Shown in pieces: positions 25,936-35,447 of a stretch of 64,000 nucleotides of DNA (position 1 is its first letter; every line of letters starts with the position of its first letter). A program made the position numbers and the translations under genes. Under the pieces are notes generated by a model that saw nothing but the letters and a program-made list of their open reading frames with translations, was not told the DNA's origin and made no database searches. The stretch comes from G965214625 sp965214625 (lineage in GTDB: Bacteria > Pseudomonadota > Gammaproteobacteria > Arenicellales > Poriferihabitantaceae): NCBI GenBank assembly GCA_965214625.1, contig OZ243962.1:1-64000 (forward strand), given 5' to 3'.

Positions 25936-26820
25936 GTGACTGAGCAATATTACCAGAAAGTTCTCACCCTCCCTTGCTGGAAGAAAACCGTCCGGATTGA
26001 ACCGCTCGGGGGGGGCATGACCAATCTCAATTTCAAGGTCACTGAGGAAGAAGACCAGTATGTGGTCAGATTGGGAAACGATATCCCCCACCATCTGGTT
26101 TTGCGTTCCAATGAGGTTGCGGCCAGTCAGACGGCCTATCGGATCGGTGTTTCCCCAGAAGTGATTTATGTTGAACCCGGTGTGTTGGTTATCCGATATA
26201 TCAACGGGCGGGTCCTTGACGAGAAAGACATTCGAAATCAGGCCAATTTGCAAAGGATCGTCACCGTACTAAAACGGTTTCATCAGGAAATGCCCAAGCA
26301 CTTTTCAGGTGCCTGCATCTTGTTTTGGGTTTTTCAGGTATTGCGTCACTACCGAAACGAACTGGACAAGGGAAACAGTCGTTATGGCGGTGAACTGCCT
26401 GAATTGACGAGGATCGCCGAGCAGCTGGAAGGCTTGGTCGGGCCGGTCCATATCGTTTATGGGCACAATGACTTGCTGGCAGCCAATTTTATTGATGACG
26501 GCAAACAGATCTGGTTGATCGATTTCGACTATGCGGGTTTCAATAGTCCCGTTTTTGATCTTGCCAATCTGGCTTCGAATAACGAATTGACGGAGGCAGA
26601 CGAAAGAGGGTTATGGGAGAGCTACTTCGGAATGGCGCCCGATGAATCGCAGTGGCGCGGCTATCATGCGATGAAGTGTGCTTCATTATTGCGTGAAACC
26701 ATGTGGTCAATGGTCTCTGAACTGCATTCCGATATCGATTTTGATTATGCCGGTTATACGGAGCAGAACCGGGTCCGGTTCGAGCGCTGTTATCTGGATT
26801 TTCAGCAACAGTTCGCCTGA
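25936..26820 (+). CDS. Choline/ethanolamine kinase-like phosphotransferase
   Basis: The 294-residue protein has the aminoglycoside phosphotransferase/choline kinase fold. It has a glycine-rich GGGMTNLNF near residue 27, VYGHNDLLAANF with the catalytic Asp (HND, about residue 177) and LIDFDYAGFN with the metal-binding Asp about 18 residues later. LicA-type enzymes phosphorylate choline; the true substrate here is open, but the methylated-amine neighbours favour choline or a similar amino alcohol. The gene starts (GTG 25936) five bases after the permease stop and ends nine bases before the demethylase, so it is surely in the operon. A run of eight G (26008-26015) encodes the glycine loop. Confidence 0.82.
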   Translation: MTEQYYQKVLTLPCWKKTVRIEPLGGGMTNLNFKVTEEEDQYVVRLGNDIPHHLVLRSNEVAASQTAYRIGVSPEVIYVEPGVLVIRYINGRVLDEKDIRNQANLQRIVTVLKRFHQEMPKHFSGACILFWVFQVLRHYRNELDKGNSRYGGELPELTRIAEQLEGLVGPVHIVYGHNDLLAANFIDDGKQIWLIDFDYAGFNSPVFDLANLASNNELTEADERGLWESYFGMAPDESQWRGYHAMKCASLLRETMWSMVSELHSDIDFDYAGYTEQNRVRFERCYLDFQQQFA

Positions 26821-26828
26821 AAAGTGCT

Positions 26829-29270
26829 ATGAACATACCATCGCATGCCGAAGTGATCGTGATCGGGGGAGGCATTATCGGTTGCTCGACCGCGTATCAT
26901 CTGGCCAAGGAGCATGGTACCGAAGTCCTGTTGATCGAGCGGGGTAAACTGACCTGTGGAACCACTTTCCATGCAGCGGGCCTGGTGGGCCAGTTGCGTA
27001 CCAGTGCTTCGATTACCCAACTGTTGAAATACAGCGTGGAACTGTATGACACCCTGGAAAAGGAGACGCAGTTGGCTTCGGGTTGGAAACAAAATGGCGG
27101 TTTGCGTCTGGCGAACAATCAGGAACGCTGGACGGAAATCAAGCGCCAAGTGACCACGGCACGTTCCTTCGGCCTGGAGATGCATCTGCTCAGCCCCAGT
27201 GAGGCAAAACAGGTGTGGCCGCTGATGGACGAAAATGATCTGATCGGTGCGGCGCTCATACCGACGGATGGACAGGCGAATCCATCTGATATTACCCAAT
27301 CGCTGGCAAAGGGTGCGAGGATGCACGGTGCGAGAATCATCGAAAATGTGTCTGTCATCCAGGTCGCTGTGAACGACGGCAGGGTCGCGGGGGTGCAGAC
27401 CACGGCAGGCTATGTCGCCTGTGAAAAAGTGGTGAACTGTGCCGGACAATGGAGCAAACAATTGGCGAAGAAAAACGGCATTTGCGTTCCGGTGCAATCA
27501 ATGCAGCACCAATACCTGGTGACCGAGCCGCTTGACGGGGTCGCTGCCGATTTGCCGACGTTGAGGGATCCGGACCGCCTGATTTATTTCAAAGAAGAGG
27601 TTGGCGGGCTGGTCATGGGGGGGTATGAACCCAATCCGCAGCCCTGGGATGTTACGCCGATTCCGGATGATTTTTCATTTTCACTGCTGGAGGAAGACTG
27701 GCCCCATTTTGAACAGCTGATGGAACAGGCGCTGATTCGGGTTCCATCCCTTGAGCAGGCGGGCATCAAAAGCCTGACCAACGGGCCGGAGTCGTTTACC
27801 CCGGATGGTAATTTCATTTTGGGTGAGGCGCCCGAAGTCAGTCATTATTTTGTCGGTACCGGGTTCAACGCCTTCGGTATCGCTTCTGCCGGTGGGGCCG
27901 GCAAGGCGCTGGCCAGCTGGGTCATGTTTGGCGAACAGCCGATGGATCTTTGGAGTGTCGATATTCGGCGCTTTTCGAGTCTCCATCGCGACGATCCCTG
28001 GGTAAAAAATCGCACGATCGAGGCCTGCGCGAAACATTACTCGATGGCCTGGCCGAACGAAGAGTATCAAAGTGGGCGCCCGGTTCTCATTTCCCCACTG
28101 TATGACCGGATGAAGCGGCACCGTGCCTGTTTCGGATCAAAATCCGGTTGGGAGCGACCGAACTGGTTTGCCCCGCCTGACACGTTGGCGCAGGATGTCT
28201 ATTCTTTCGGACGTCAGAACTGGTTTTCGATCGTAGGACGTGAACATCTTGCCTGCCGAAGTAGTGCGGTATTGTTTGACCAGAGTTCATTTGCCAAGTA
28301 CGAAATCTGTGGGGAAGGCGCTGCCGAGGGACTGAGTTGGCTTTGCGCAAACCAGGTTGACCGGGAACCCGGTACACTGGTGTATACGCAAATGCTGAAT
28401 TCTAAAGGGGGGATTGAATGCGACCTGACGGTGGGCCGGCTAGCCGATGACCTTTATTACCTAGTGACGGGAACCGGATTTCGGACACATGATTTTGCCT
28501 GGATCCAGCACAACTGGCCGCATGACAGTAAAGTGAGTTTCAGCGATGTGACTGAACAGTGGGCCACCCTTTCACTGATGGGTCCCCACTCAAGACAGAT
28601 ACTCGAACGTGTCTGTGACGACGATCTTTCATCGGGTGGTTTCCCCTTTGCCTCCATTCGGGAAATTCAGATTGCCGGAAATGCAGTGCGGGCGCTGAGA
28701 GTGACTTATGTCGGAGAACTTGGCTGGGAGCTGCACATCCCGATTGCCAATTCGGGTATTGTCTATGATGCATTGTGGGAAGCGGGGCAATCCTATGGGT
28801 TGGTTAACGCAGGCTATCGGGCGATTGAGAGCCTGCGTCTGGAGAAGGGATACAGGGCATGGGGAGCCGATATCACGCCTGCCGATAATCCCTTGGAAGC
28901 AGGGTTGGAGTGGGCGGTCAAATTGAAAACGGATCAGTCATTTCTTGGCAGAGTGGCTCTGGAGAGGCTTGTTGGCCAACCCCTTTCCAAAAAATTGTGC
29001 TTTTTTACTCACGGTGATGTTGACACCGTTTTAAATGGGCGTGAGACGATACTCAGAAACGGTGTGCCGGTCGGTTATCTGTCCTCAGCAGGGTGGGGCT
29101 ATTCGATTGAAAAAAATATCGGTTATGGCTATGTACGACATAAAGAGGGCATTGATCATTCTTTCCTTACTTCAGGCGAGTATGCGCTTGAGGTCGCTTG
29201 TGAACAGGTTCCCTGTGATATGCATCTTCATCCGCTTTATGACCCAAAGGGGGACAGGATAAAATGTTGA
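26829..29270 (+). CDS. FAD/GcvT-domain demethylase (dimethylglycine/sarcosine dehydrogenase-like)
   Basis: The 813-residue protein joins an N-terminal FAD amine oxidase domain (VIVIGGGIIGCSTAYHL; about residues 5-375) to a folate-binding GcvT-like half (about 430-810). LTCGTTFHAAGLVGQLR contains the His that in dimethylglycine dehydrogenases holds FAD covalently. The C-terminal half has GELGWELHIP, SLRLEKGYRAWGADI and DNPLEAGLEWAVKL, as in glycine cleavage T protein. Such enzymes oxidise an N-methyl group and pass it to tetrahydrofolate as methylene-THF. It is the catabolic enzyme of the transporter cluster; dimethylglycine or sarcosine is the likeliest substrate. The electron acceptor is not visible. 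Confidence 0.88.
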   Translation: MNIPSHAEVIVIGGGIIGCSTAYHLAKEHGTEVLLIERGKLTCGTTFHAAGLVGQLRTSASITQLLKYSVELYDTLEKETQLASGWKQNGGLRLANNQERWTEIKRQVTTARSFGLEMHLLSPSEAKQVWPLMDENDLIGAALIPTDGQANPSDITQSLAKGARMHGARIIENVSVIQVAVNDGRVAGVQTTAGYVACEKVVNCAGQWSKQLAKKNGICVPVQSMQHQYLVTEPLDGVAADLPTLRDPDRLIYFKEEVGGLVMGGYEPNPQPWDVTPIPDDFSFSLLEEDWPHFEQLMEQALIRVPSLEQAGIKSLTNGPESFTPDGNFILGEAPEVSHYFVGTGFNAFGIASAGGAGKALASWVMFGEQPMDLWSVDIRRFSSLHRDDPWVKNRTIEACAKHYSMAWPNEEYQSGRPVLISPLYDRMKRHRACFGSKSGWERPNWFAPPDTLAQDVYSFGRQNWFSIVGREHLACRSSAVLFDQSSFAKYEICGEGAAEGLSWLCANQVDREPGTLVYTQMLNSKGGIECDLTVGRLADDLYYLVTGTGFRTHDFAWIQHNWPHDSKVSFSDVTEQWATLSLMGPHSRQILERVCDDDLSSGGFPFASIREIQIAGNAVRALRVTYVGELGWELHIPIANSGIVYDALWEAGQSYGLVNAGYRAIESLRLEKGYRAWGADITPADNPLEAGLEWAVKLKTDQSFLGRVALERLVGQPLSKKLCFFTHGDVDTVLNGRETILRNGVPVGYLSSAGWGYSIEKNIGYGYVRHKEGIDHSFLTSGEYALEVACEQVPCDMHLHPLYDPKGDRIKC

Positions 29271-29872
29271 ATCGGAACTTCCGGTTTTCACGGTTTTTTT
29301 GTTGAATGAAAAAGCCAGGCGGCCATGCCGTCTTTTGAAAGTGGATAGCGTTCCGTGAATGTGCAGCGTGAGATGGTCACGCAATCAATGAAGGACGATC
29401 AATCTGTTTGGGATCAACGGGTGATCTGACAGTGGTTGCGGATTCACGCAGTAGCAGATACGGCAAGGCCCGACTCGTCGACGGTTTGCTTGTCGCTTCG
29501 GATTGTGGCTTTTGTGATATCACAGGCGCACTCGCGATCGAAGTGTCGATGGGGGGCGACCCTATGCCTTGCTAAATATCGAACAGGACGGTCGCAAGCG
29601 CCTCAGGGTCTATCGTGCGATGCCAGAAAACCCGCCCGAATACCTGCAGAAAATTTACCCGTCGTTCAATGGTCAGTGACTGGCCCTATATCAATTTTGG
29701 GTATGGGGTCACAGGTCTGTTTACCACGGCAGACCCATCGGAATGGAGAATCCATTGCAGCGTCCGAATTGCTGAAAATCCGTTCACGCTGTTGATTTTT
29801 GACGACCCGTGGTCAGTCAATGCTTCATGACCGATTTGTGCTGTCCATACCAATCAGACCGTGCCCGATATG
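29271..29872 (+). other. Gap with a possible gene remnant
   Basis: The frame through about 29375-29574 reads LTVVADSRSSRYGKARLVDG... ALAIEVSMGGDP and then stops. The next frame continues as YALLNIEQDGRKRLRVYRAM and ends at 29678-29680. The switch falls at a run of six G (29551-29556). Joined, this would make about 100 coherent residues with no family I can name and no clear start. It may be a decayed gene or chance. CGGAACTTCCG and a run of seven T just after the demethylase stop could act as a weak terminator. Confidence 0.3.
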
Positions 29873-30460
29873 TTACAGGTTGTGAAATTCTTCAGGTGTA
29901 TTGATGTTGATAAACATGGTCGGCGAATGGTCAAATTCGACAATGCTGAATGCCGTTTGCTGGTAAAACCAACGATCTATTTTCCGCTCATCGGAACGTA
30001 AAAAACGCTTTAAGCTCACTTCCAGTGTCTTGTGTATCAGCGCATAAACCGGTTGGAGTCGGCCATCGAGGGATGCAACGGCGAGCGTATGCTGATGATC
30101 AAGTGCCTTTTGCCTCATCTGGTTGACATAGTCTTCATCAATGAACGGGCCATCGCATGGCGCAGTAATGAGCCATGGGGTCTGCATCCGTTTGAGCGCG
30201 GTATGCATCCCCGCCAGTGGACCCTGATACCCCTCCATTTCATCACTGAATACCGTCATCCCCAGTGCGCGGTACTGCTCAAGGTTACGATTGGCATTGA
30301 TGGTGACGGTGCTGCACTGTCGCTTGAGTTGATCGCTGATTTTGCTGACCAGCGGTTTGCCTTCAAATTGAAGCAATCCCTTGTCCTGTCCGCCCATGCG
30401 ACGTGCGCGTCCTCCTGCCAGAATCACCGCGGTGACCTCCGTATCACGGATCACTGCCAT
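29873..30460 (-). CDS. mobA: Molybdenum cofactor guanylyltransferase MobA
   Basis: The 195-residue protein attaches GMP to molybdopterin-Mo to make the MGD cofactor of DMSO reductase-family enzymes such as formate dehydrogenase or nitrate reductase. The nucleotidyltransferase signature VILAGGRARRMGGQDKGLL opens the protein. GPLAGMHTAL and TAPCDGPFI with the metal-binding Asp follow, then NINTPEEF at the end. No Mo enzyme gene is in the window. The gene lies downstream of ppc on the same strand with a 73-base gap. Confidence 0.92.
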   Translation of the reverse strand: MAVIRDTEVTAVILAGGRARRMGGQDKGLLQFEGKPLVSKISDQLKRQCSTVTINANRNLEQYRALGMTVFSDEMEGYQGPLAGMHTALKRMQTPWLITAPCDGPFIDEDYVNQMRQKALDHQHTLAVASLDGRLQPVYALIHKTLEVSLKRFLRSDERKIDRWFYQQTAFSIVEFDHSPTMFININTPEEFHNL

Positions 30461-30533
30461 CCGTTATTCCTCTCTTGATGCACAGATGTCCTGTTCACCG
30501 GGAGCGGGGGGCAGAAAGTACGCACGAACCCGG

Positions 30534-33227
30534 CTATCCGGTGTTTCGCATGCCGGCCGCAATCCCATTGATCGCGACAAGCAAGGCGTCCAGCACTGTT
30601 TCATCGTGTTCCGCACGGACACGGGAGAGCAATTCCACCTGCAAAAGGTTGAGAGGGACCACATAGGTATTTCGCACATCAACCGAACGCCGTACCACTG
30701 GTTCATCTTCAAGCGGGATGGTATGTTGCGTAATATCCAGCAATATCTCGACCGTTTCGCGATATTTTGACCGTAAGGTCTGACCGAATGGCTTCAGCGC
30801 CTCGTCCACCAGACGATCATCATAGATCGCGGAAATATTCGGATTGGATTTGGAGAAGACCATTTCAATCGAATCAAGGGTCGCCTTGAAAAAAGGCCAT
30901 TCTCTTTGCATTTCCATCAACAGGGGCTGGTCTCCCTTTTCAACCGCTGTTTTTAGCGCATGACCGACCCCCAGCCAAGCGGGGAGCATTAAGCTTGTCT
31001 GGGTCCATGCAAAAATCCAGGGAATTGCTCGCAGATACTGTATCCCCGTATCGCTTTTGCGACGGGCCGGTCGGCTCCCGATCTTGAGATTGCCGAGTTC
31101 CTGTTCCGGGGTCGCCTGTTTGAAATAGGTGACAAACTGGTCATTGTGCTGCACAATTTGCTGGAATTCGGCCAGTGCGTCGTGTGACAGACGATTAACC
31201 TGATCGCGCCAGTGGGGTTGCGGTTGGGGTGGCGGGATCAGGGTCGTCTCCAACACCGCACTGATGTAGACCTGCAATGTCTCCGTGGCCATTCCCGGCA
31301 GGCCGTACTTTGCTTGGATCACCTCACCTTGTTCAGTTACTCGCATCGAACAATTCACCGATCCCGGCGGTTGAGAGCGAATCGCTTCATAAGACGGACC
31401 ACCGCCCCGTGCTACCGTTCCTCCGCGGCCATGAAACAGGGTCAGTTCGATCTGCCATCGCTTGAATACATCGACCAGTTCTTCTTGTGCCTGATACAGC
31501 CCCCATGAGGCGGAGAGCTTTCCGGCATCCTTGGCCGAGTCGGAATAGCCAATCATGACTTCCTGTTTGCCGTGTATTCGGTTGCGGTACCATTCGATCG
31601 AAAAAAGGGTTTCCATGCACTGTGCCGCGCCCTGTAACGCCTCGAGACGTTCGAACAGCGGAACCACTCTCATCGGATGCTTTACCCGGCACTCCTTTAA
31701 CAGCAACTCCACCGCCAGTACATCAGACGGGGCGGAGGCCATCGAAATAATGTAGGCACCGAAAGATTCATGGTTTTCGGAGGCTATCATCCGGAATGTG
31801 TTCAGCACTTCGTTCACCTTGGCATTGGTTGCGCCATTGTCCGGGAAAGTCGATGCGATCAAGGGCCGTTTGCTGTTGAGTTCTTCGGTCAGAAAAGCCA
31901 ATCTGCGATTTTCATTCCAATCCTGATAGCTCCCGAGTCCCAGATGCCGGGTAATCGAATCAATGGCCTCGGTATGCCTGTCCGCTTCCTGGCGAATATC
32001 CAATGTCAGCAACATCAGTCCAAAGGCATCGAGTCTGCGTAAAATATCGGTCAGTCGACCGTCTGCGATCCGCTGGTGGTCGCATTCAACCAAAGACTGA
32101 TAGCAAACTAGCAAGGGTTCCCTGAGATCATCCTTGTAGGCATAGATTGCGTCGTCAGGCGGCTGGGCGGAAAAGATTCCCCGCTCATTCGGTGTGCTTT
32201 CCGACAACTGCGTATAGTATTGAATCGTTACCTTGAGTTTTTCCAAAACCTGCTCCAACAAGGCCCGATAGGGTTCATGGGCATCCTGACCGACCCATGA
32301 ACGGAGCGGTTCGGAGCATTTCACCATCGACAGGTCGCGTCGCAACTCATCAATTTCCTGCCAGAACAGTTGCGCTGCTTTCAACCGTGACAGGACACAG
32401 ACCTGCTTGGTAATTTGGGGGGTCGCATTCGGGTTTCCGTCCCGGTCTCCTCCCATCCATGAGCCAAAGGTAATGGGGACGCTATTCAGGGGGAGGGCGC
32501 TTCCGGTCTTGTCCCGTGTCGCCCGACTGAGTTCCCTTATCACTGCGGGAATTACATGCCACAGAGAATGCTCCACGGCCACGAAACCGGTTTTCGCTTC
32601 ATCGAGTGGCGTCGGTGAGAGTCGGCGAATCTCATCCGTTGCCCACACTTCGGTGATGGCCTGACGCAGTGCTTCTTTAATCTCATGCTGTTCCATATTC
32701 GATAGATCATGACGGTCCTGCTCGGAAAGCAAACGGGCAATCCGGAGAAATTTCGAAGAAATGCTGCGGCGTAATATTTCGGTTGGATGGGCGGTCAGGA
32801 TGAGATCAATGCGCAGCTTGCAAATATGCTCATACAGGGTATCAGCACTGACACCGGCAGACAGTATTTTGTCAAATTCCGTCGCAATGAAACCATCATG
32901 ATTGATCGAGGCCTTATTGGGCAGTGCACTCAGTCGTCGCTGTCGTATCTGGTGATGCTGTTCGGCAATATTAGCCAGATTCAGAAATAACGTAAATGCA
33001 CGGGCCAGACTAAACAGTTCATCAGAATGCAGGGGAGACAGTTTGTCGATCAATTTGTCCGTATGCTCCGGTTCTCCCTGGCGAGCCTTCTTGGCAATTT
33101 CACGAACCTCTTCCACCAGATTGAATAAATATGTTCCGTGCTGTTGTTGGATGGTTTCTCCCAGCAAATCTCCCAACAGCCTGACGTCCCGTCTCAATGC
33201 ATCGTGACTGTCCCCGGTTACAACCAT
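30534..33227 (-). CDS. ppc: Phosphoenolpyruvate carboxylase
   Basis: The 897-residue enzyme carboxylates PEP to oxaloacetate, replenishing the TCA cycle; its length is normal. The catalytic His is in LILTAHPTEI (about residue 145). EVMIGYSDSAKDAG, FHGRGGTVARGGGP and RAIPWIFAWTQTSLMLPAWLGVG follow, and the chain ends with the invariant MRNTG, needed for allosteric and catalytic function. GAGGAGG lies before ATG 33227. It may share a transcript with mobA downstream. Confidence 0.97.
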   Translation of the reverse strand: MVVTGDSHDALRRDVRLLGDLLGETIQQQHGTYLFNLVEEVREIAKKARQGEPEHTDKLIDKLSPLHSDELFSLARAFTLFLNLANIAEQHHQIRQRRLSALPNKASINHDGFIATEFDKILSAGVSADTLYEHICKLRIDLILTAHPTEILRRSISSKFLRIARLLSEQDRHDLSNMEQHEIKEALRQAITEVWATDEIRRLSPTPLDEAKTGFVAVEHSLWHVIPAVIRELSRATRDKTGSALPLNSVPITFGSWMGGDRDGNPNATPQITKQVCVLSRLKAAQLFWQEIDELRRDLSMVKCSEPLRSWVGQDAHEPYRALLEQVLEKLKVTIQYYTQLSESTPNERGIFSAQPPDDAIYAYKDDLREPLLVCYQSLVECDHQRIADGRLTDILRRLDAFGLMLLTLDIRQEADRHTEAIDSITRHLGLGSYQDWNENRRLAFLTEELNSKRPLIASTFPDNGATNAKVNEVLNTFRMIASENHESFGAYIISMASAPSDVLAVELLLKECRVKHPMRVVPLFERLEALQGAAQCMETLFSIEWYRNRIHGKQEVMIGYSDSAKDAGKLSASWGLYQAQEELVDVFKRWQIELTLFHGRGGTVARGGGPSYEAIRSQPPGSVNCSMRVTEQGEVIQAKYGLPGMATETLQVYISAVLETTLIPPPQPQPHWRDQVNRLSHDALAEFQQIVQHNDQFVTYFKQATPEQELGNLKIGSRPARRKSDTGIQYLRAIPWIFAWTQTSLMLPAWLGVGHALKTAVEKGDQPLLMEMQREWPFFKATLDSIEMVFSKSNPNISAIYDDRLVDEALKPFGQTLRSKYRETVEILLDITQHTIPLEDEPVVRRSVDVRNTYVVPLNLLQVELLSRVRAEHDETVLDALLVAINGIAAGMRNTG

Positions 33228-33520
33228 AACACCTCCTCGTTTAACAATATCATGTCAATCAGGAGCGGTATTTTAACCGAGTATGATCACATTGCCTCCC
33301 CCAATGTTTCGGCCTGTGGAAAATCCCTGTCAAATCAGCCCTAGTGGTAAGGGCCTATGGTGCATTTCCCGTGCGGTATGGTCCACGCGGTTCTTGAACC
33401 ATGCCCGGGGTAAAGTCCTTGCCGCCCTGCCGTGGAAGATAATGACATCTTTAGTTTATTGAAATCGCGCTGATTTACGGCATGCGACGATTTTCACAGG
33501 CATGATGTGGCGTTGGCCTG

Positions 33521-33796
33521 TCAGCGATAGAATTCCACGTAGAATTGCACCTCGCCCACGACGTCAACTTCGTGTGACACGGTTGGTCCGACGACTCCGG
33601 GGCGATCTGCTGTTAGCTCGAACTCACGAATATCCGGCTCCAGAATACGATAACGTAACTTGCCCTCCAGAATGACAATTTTCGCCCAGGTTCCGGCTTT
33701 GGTTCGATGCGACTTGCGGAGTTTCTCGGGTATGGACCGCGTCGAAAATGTGGGGGTGCGGGCATAAGCGGTGAGCCCTTCGGGAAGCGGTTCCAT
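33521..33796 (-). CDS. DUF1971 (TehB/YeaR-like) cupin protein
   Basis: The 91-residue protein begins MEPLPEGLTAYARTPTF and continues through SHRTKAGTWAKIVILEGKL, YRILEP and PGVVGPTVSHEV to FYVEFYR. That is the full DUF1971 domain, a small cupin found alone (YeaR) or fused to the tellurite-resistance methyltransferase TehB. Free copies are often linked to nitrate, nitrite or tellurite stress, but their biochemical role is not settled. The gene is alone, and no ribosome-binding site is seen at ATG 33796. Confidence 0.85.
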   Translation of the reverse strand: MEPLPEGLTAYARTPTFSTRSIPEKLRKSHRTKAGTWAKIVILEGKLRYRILEPDIREFELTADRPGVVGPTVSHEVDVVGEVQFYVEFYR

Positions 33797-34256
33797 AGCG
33801 TGTCGTATTGCTTGGTTGTAAGACGGTTGGCTTGGTCAATTTTTGACTATAGTCCATACTGGTTATGCGGTCCACTACTGTACGCAGCCGATTTGGTTGG
33901 GAGTAGGGCAGATCAGGTTTTCTGACGTCAATCATTTTAAGGTCGTGGTTCCAGAGTACGGTTCGAGATCATTGATTCATTCGACGTGCCTGTCGAGCCG
34001 TGAGTTTTAGGAGTCAGGATGGTCAATGGGAGATTGCCCTTCGGCAAGTGCTGTCGAAATGATTCGATCAGTGTGATACCACCATCAATACAGGGCAAAA
34101 ACCGGCCTGATCGCCCAATCGTTTCTCAAGTCCAGGGAATACAGCCGCACTGGGTCGCTCTCTATCTTGAAGCCTGTTTCGGGATTCGTACGCTGTCGCT
34201 CTGAAAACAGGCCAATAAAGGCCGTGTCGCGGGATACCCGGCGTCAAAGGGCCAAA
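33797..34256. other. Intergenic region, no supported gene
   Basis: Short frames on both strands lack ribosome-binding sites and resemble no known protein. It separates the DUF1971 gene from the 3' end of the out-of-frame secreted-protein gene. Confidence 0.35.
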
Positions 34257-34908
34257 CTAGTCCCAGGCGCAGCCGGGTGGACCTGTGCAGTGATAGTTCT
34301 TATTCCAACTCTCAGGACTGCCATACGGGTGTCCAGTTCTGCGTCCGATATAGGCAGAGGAGCCGTCATCATTTTCAATCTCAATCTGGCAAGCACCGAT
34401 AGCATCGTCAACGCTTGACGAACCAGGCGGGGCGACTAACAGGATTCCCGGGCTTGCGGCATTACTTCCTTTCTTGTAATTCCCCCGTCCCCATACATAG
34501 ACTGTGATTGTCTTTGTCTGATCAGTGGCAACGTGTTCTCTGATGACAGTATTACTGGCTGTTTTATTATTACTTGCCATAAGATTCGGAAGTCCTGGCT
34601 GTGAATATATTAACCATTCTCCACCAGTTGTCGCACTGATAGTGATATAGGCTGGCTTGACTCGATGCACTCCAGGTGACTTCTGGTCAGGAAATGAGTT
34701 GTCTCCTGTTAGAACATCAGCATCCCTGTACTCGCAGTAAGGTGGTCCGATTGGCATACTGTCATTCGGGCAATCAAAATGCGCCTGAGCTATCAGCCCG
34801 CCTTCCTTGACGGAATCAGGACAATTCATCGTGACCGTATCAGCCTGTGCGATGAGGGGGGGGGGGGGTCAGGATCAAAAACAAAACACCGAGAATCGCT
34901 CTTTTCAT
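34257..34908 (-). pseudogene. Secreted Cys-rich protein gene put out of frame by a C13 tract (phase-variation candidate)
   Basis: Translation starts at ATG 34908 behind a perfect AGGAGGTGAT. The first codons read MKRAILGVLFLILT, a signal-peptide core, then enter a run of 13 C (G on the plus strand, 34856-34868). With 13 C the frame hits TGA six codons after the tract begins to end. With 12 C (or 9 or 15) it continues PPPLIAQADTVTMNCP, completing an AQA-type cleavage site and joining the long frame that runs to 34257 (about 216 residues in all). The mature part is Cys- and Gly-rich, ends CQIEIENDDG plus a short tail with two Cys, and faintly resembles a Calx-beta unit. As read, the gene is OFF. 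Confidence 0.75.
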
Positions 34909-34945
34909 CAGATCACCTCCTAATAAAAGCGTGGTTTGTGTCTTC

Positions 34946-34975
34946 ATTATAGGCCAATGGACCAATGCTGTCCAA
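34946..34975 (-). promoter_or_regulatory. Strong sigma-70-type promoter of the C13-tract gene
   Basis: On the minus strand TTGGAC (34970-34975) and a perfect TATAAT (34946-34951) are 18 bases apart. The ATG lies 37 bases downstream of the -10, leaving room for the perfect Shine-Dalgarno site. Such a well-preserved promoter argues that the gene is not simply decaying. Confidence 0.7.
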
Positions 34976-35447
34976 AAACATCGACTATTGATCAATGCAA
35001 GCGAACCATGGTCGTCATAAAAACGATCTTTGTCTTATTGTGAGCAATGATTCACCGTGAGGAATGCTAGTTATCAAGTAAAATACATCGTTTCGTGTGG
35101 TTAGTACTTCTAGTACCCGGACTATCACATTTGGGACATGTGATCCTGCCAGCTGCAGGGTATGCAATATGGCTGACGGGAATGAACCGGGTGTTGGGCA
35201 ATGCAGGACCGTTGCATCGCCAGAAATCGATGTCTGACCCCATTGACAGGTAGTGCCCTATATAATACCGAGTTATAGAGGCTGCACAACGGTCTGGGAA
35301 AGAGATACAATTCGCGCCGCCCTTGACGGTTCATCAAGCCCCAATTGCTCAGACCAAAGCGTCTTTTGGCATTACCGATAATATGATCTTCCGTTTTTAT
35401 GGACCGTTGTTACCGTTCACTTTTGAATTGATTTGTTGAGTTCCTTT
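34976..35447. other. Intergenic region upstream of lepA
   Basis: No gene is supported. ATCACAT (35124-35130) and ATGTGAT (35138-35144) form a perfect inverted repeat with a seven-base centre. A TTGACA and TATAAT near 35240-35265 are only about 12 bases apart, so not a standard promoter. No clear ribosome-binding site precedes lepA. Confidence 0.35.

Noticed and set aside
26008..26015. G8 run in the kinase gene as a phase-variation tract
   Set aside because: The gene is in frame, the run encodes the conserved glycine loop, and eight bases is short for frequent slippage.
35124..35144. CRP-like site upstream of lepA
   Set aside because: The arms TCACA and TGTGA are in the opposite order to the CRP consensus, so this is only an unassigned palindrome.
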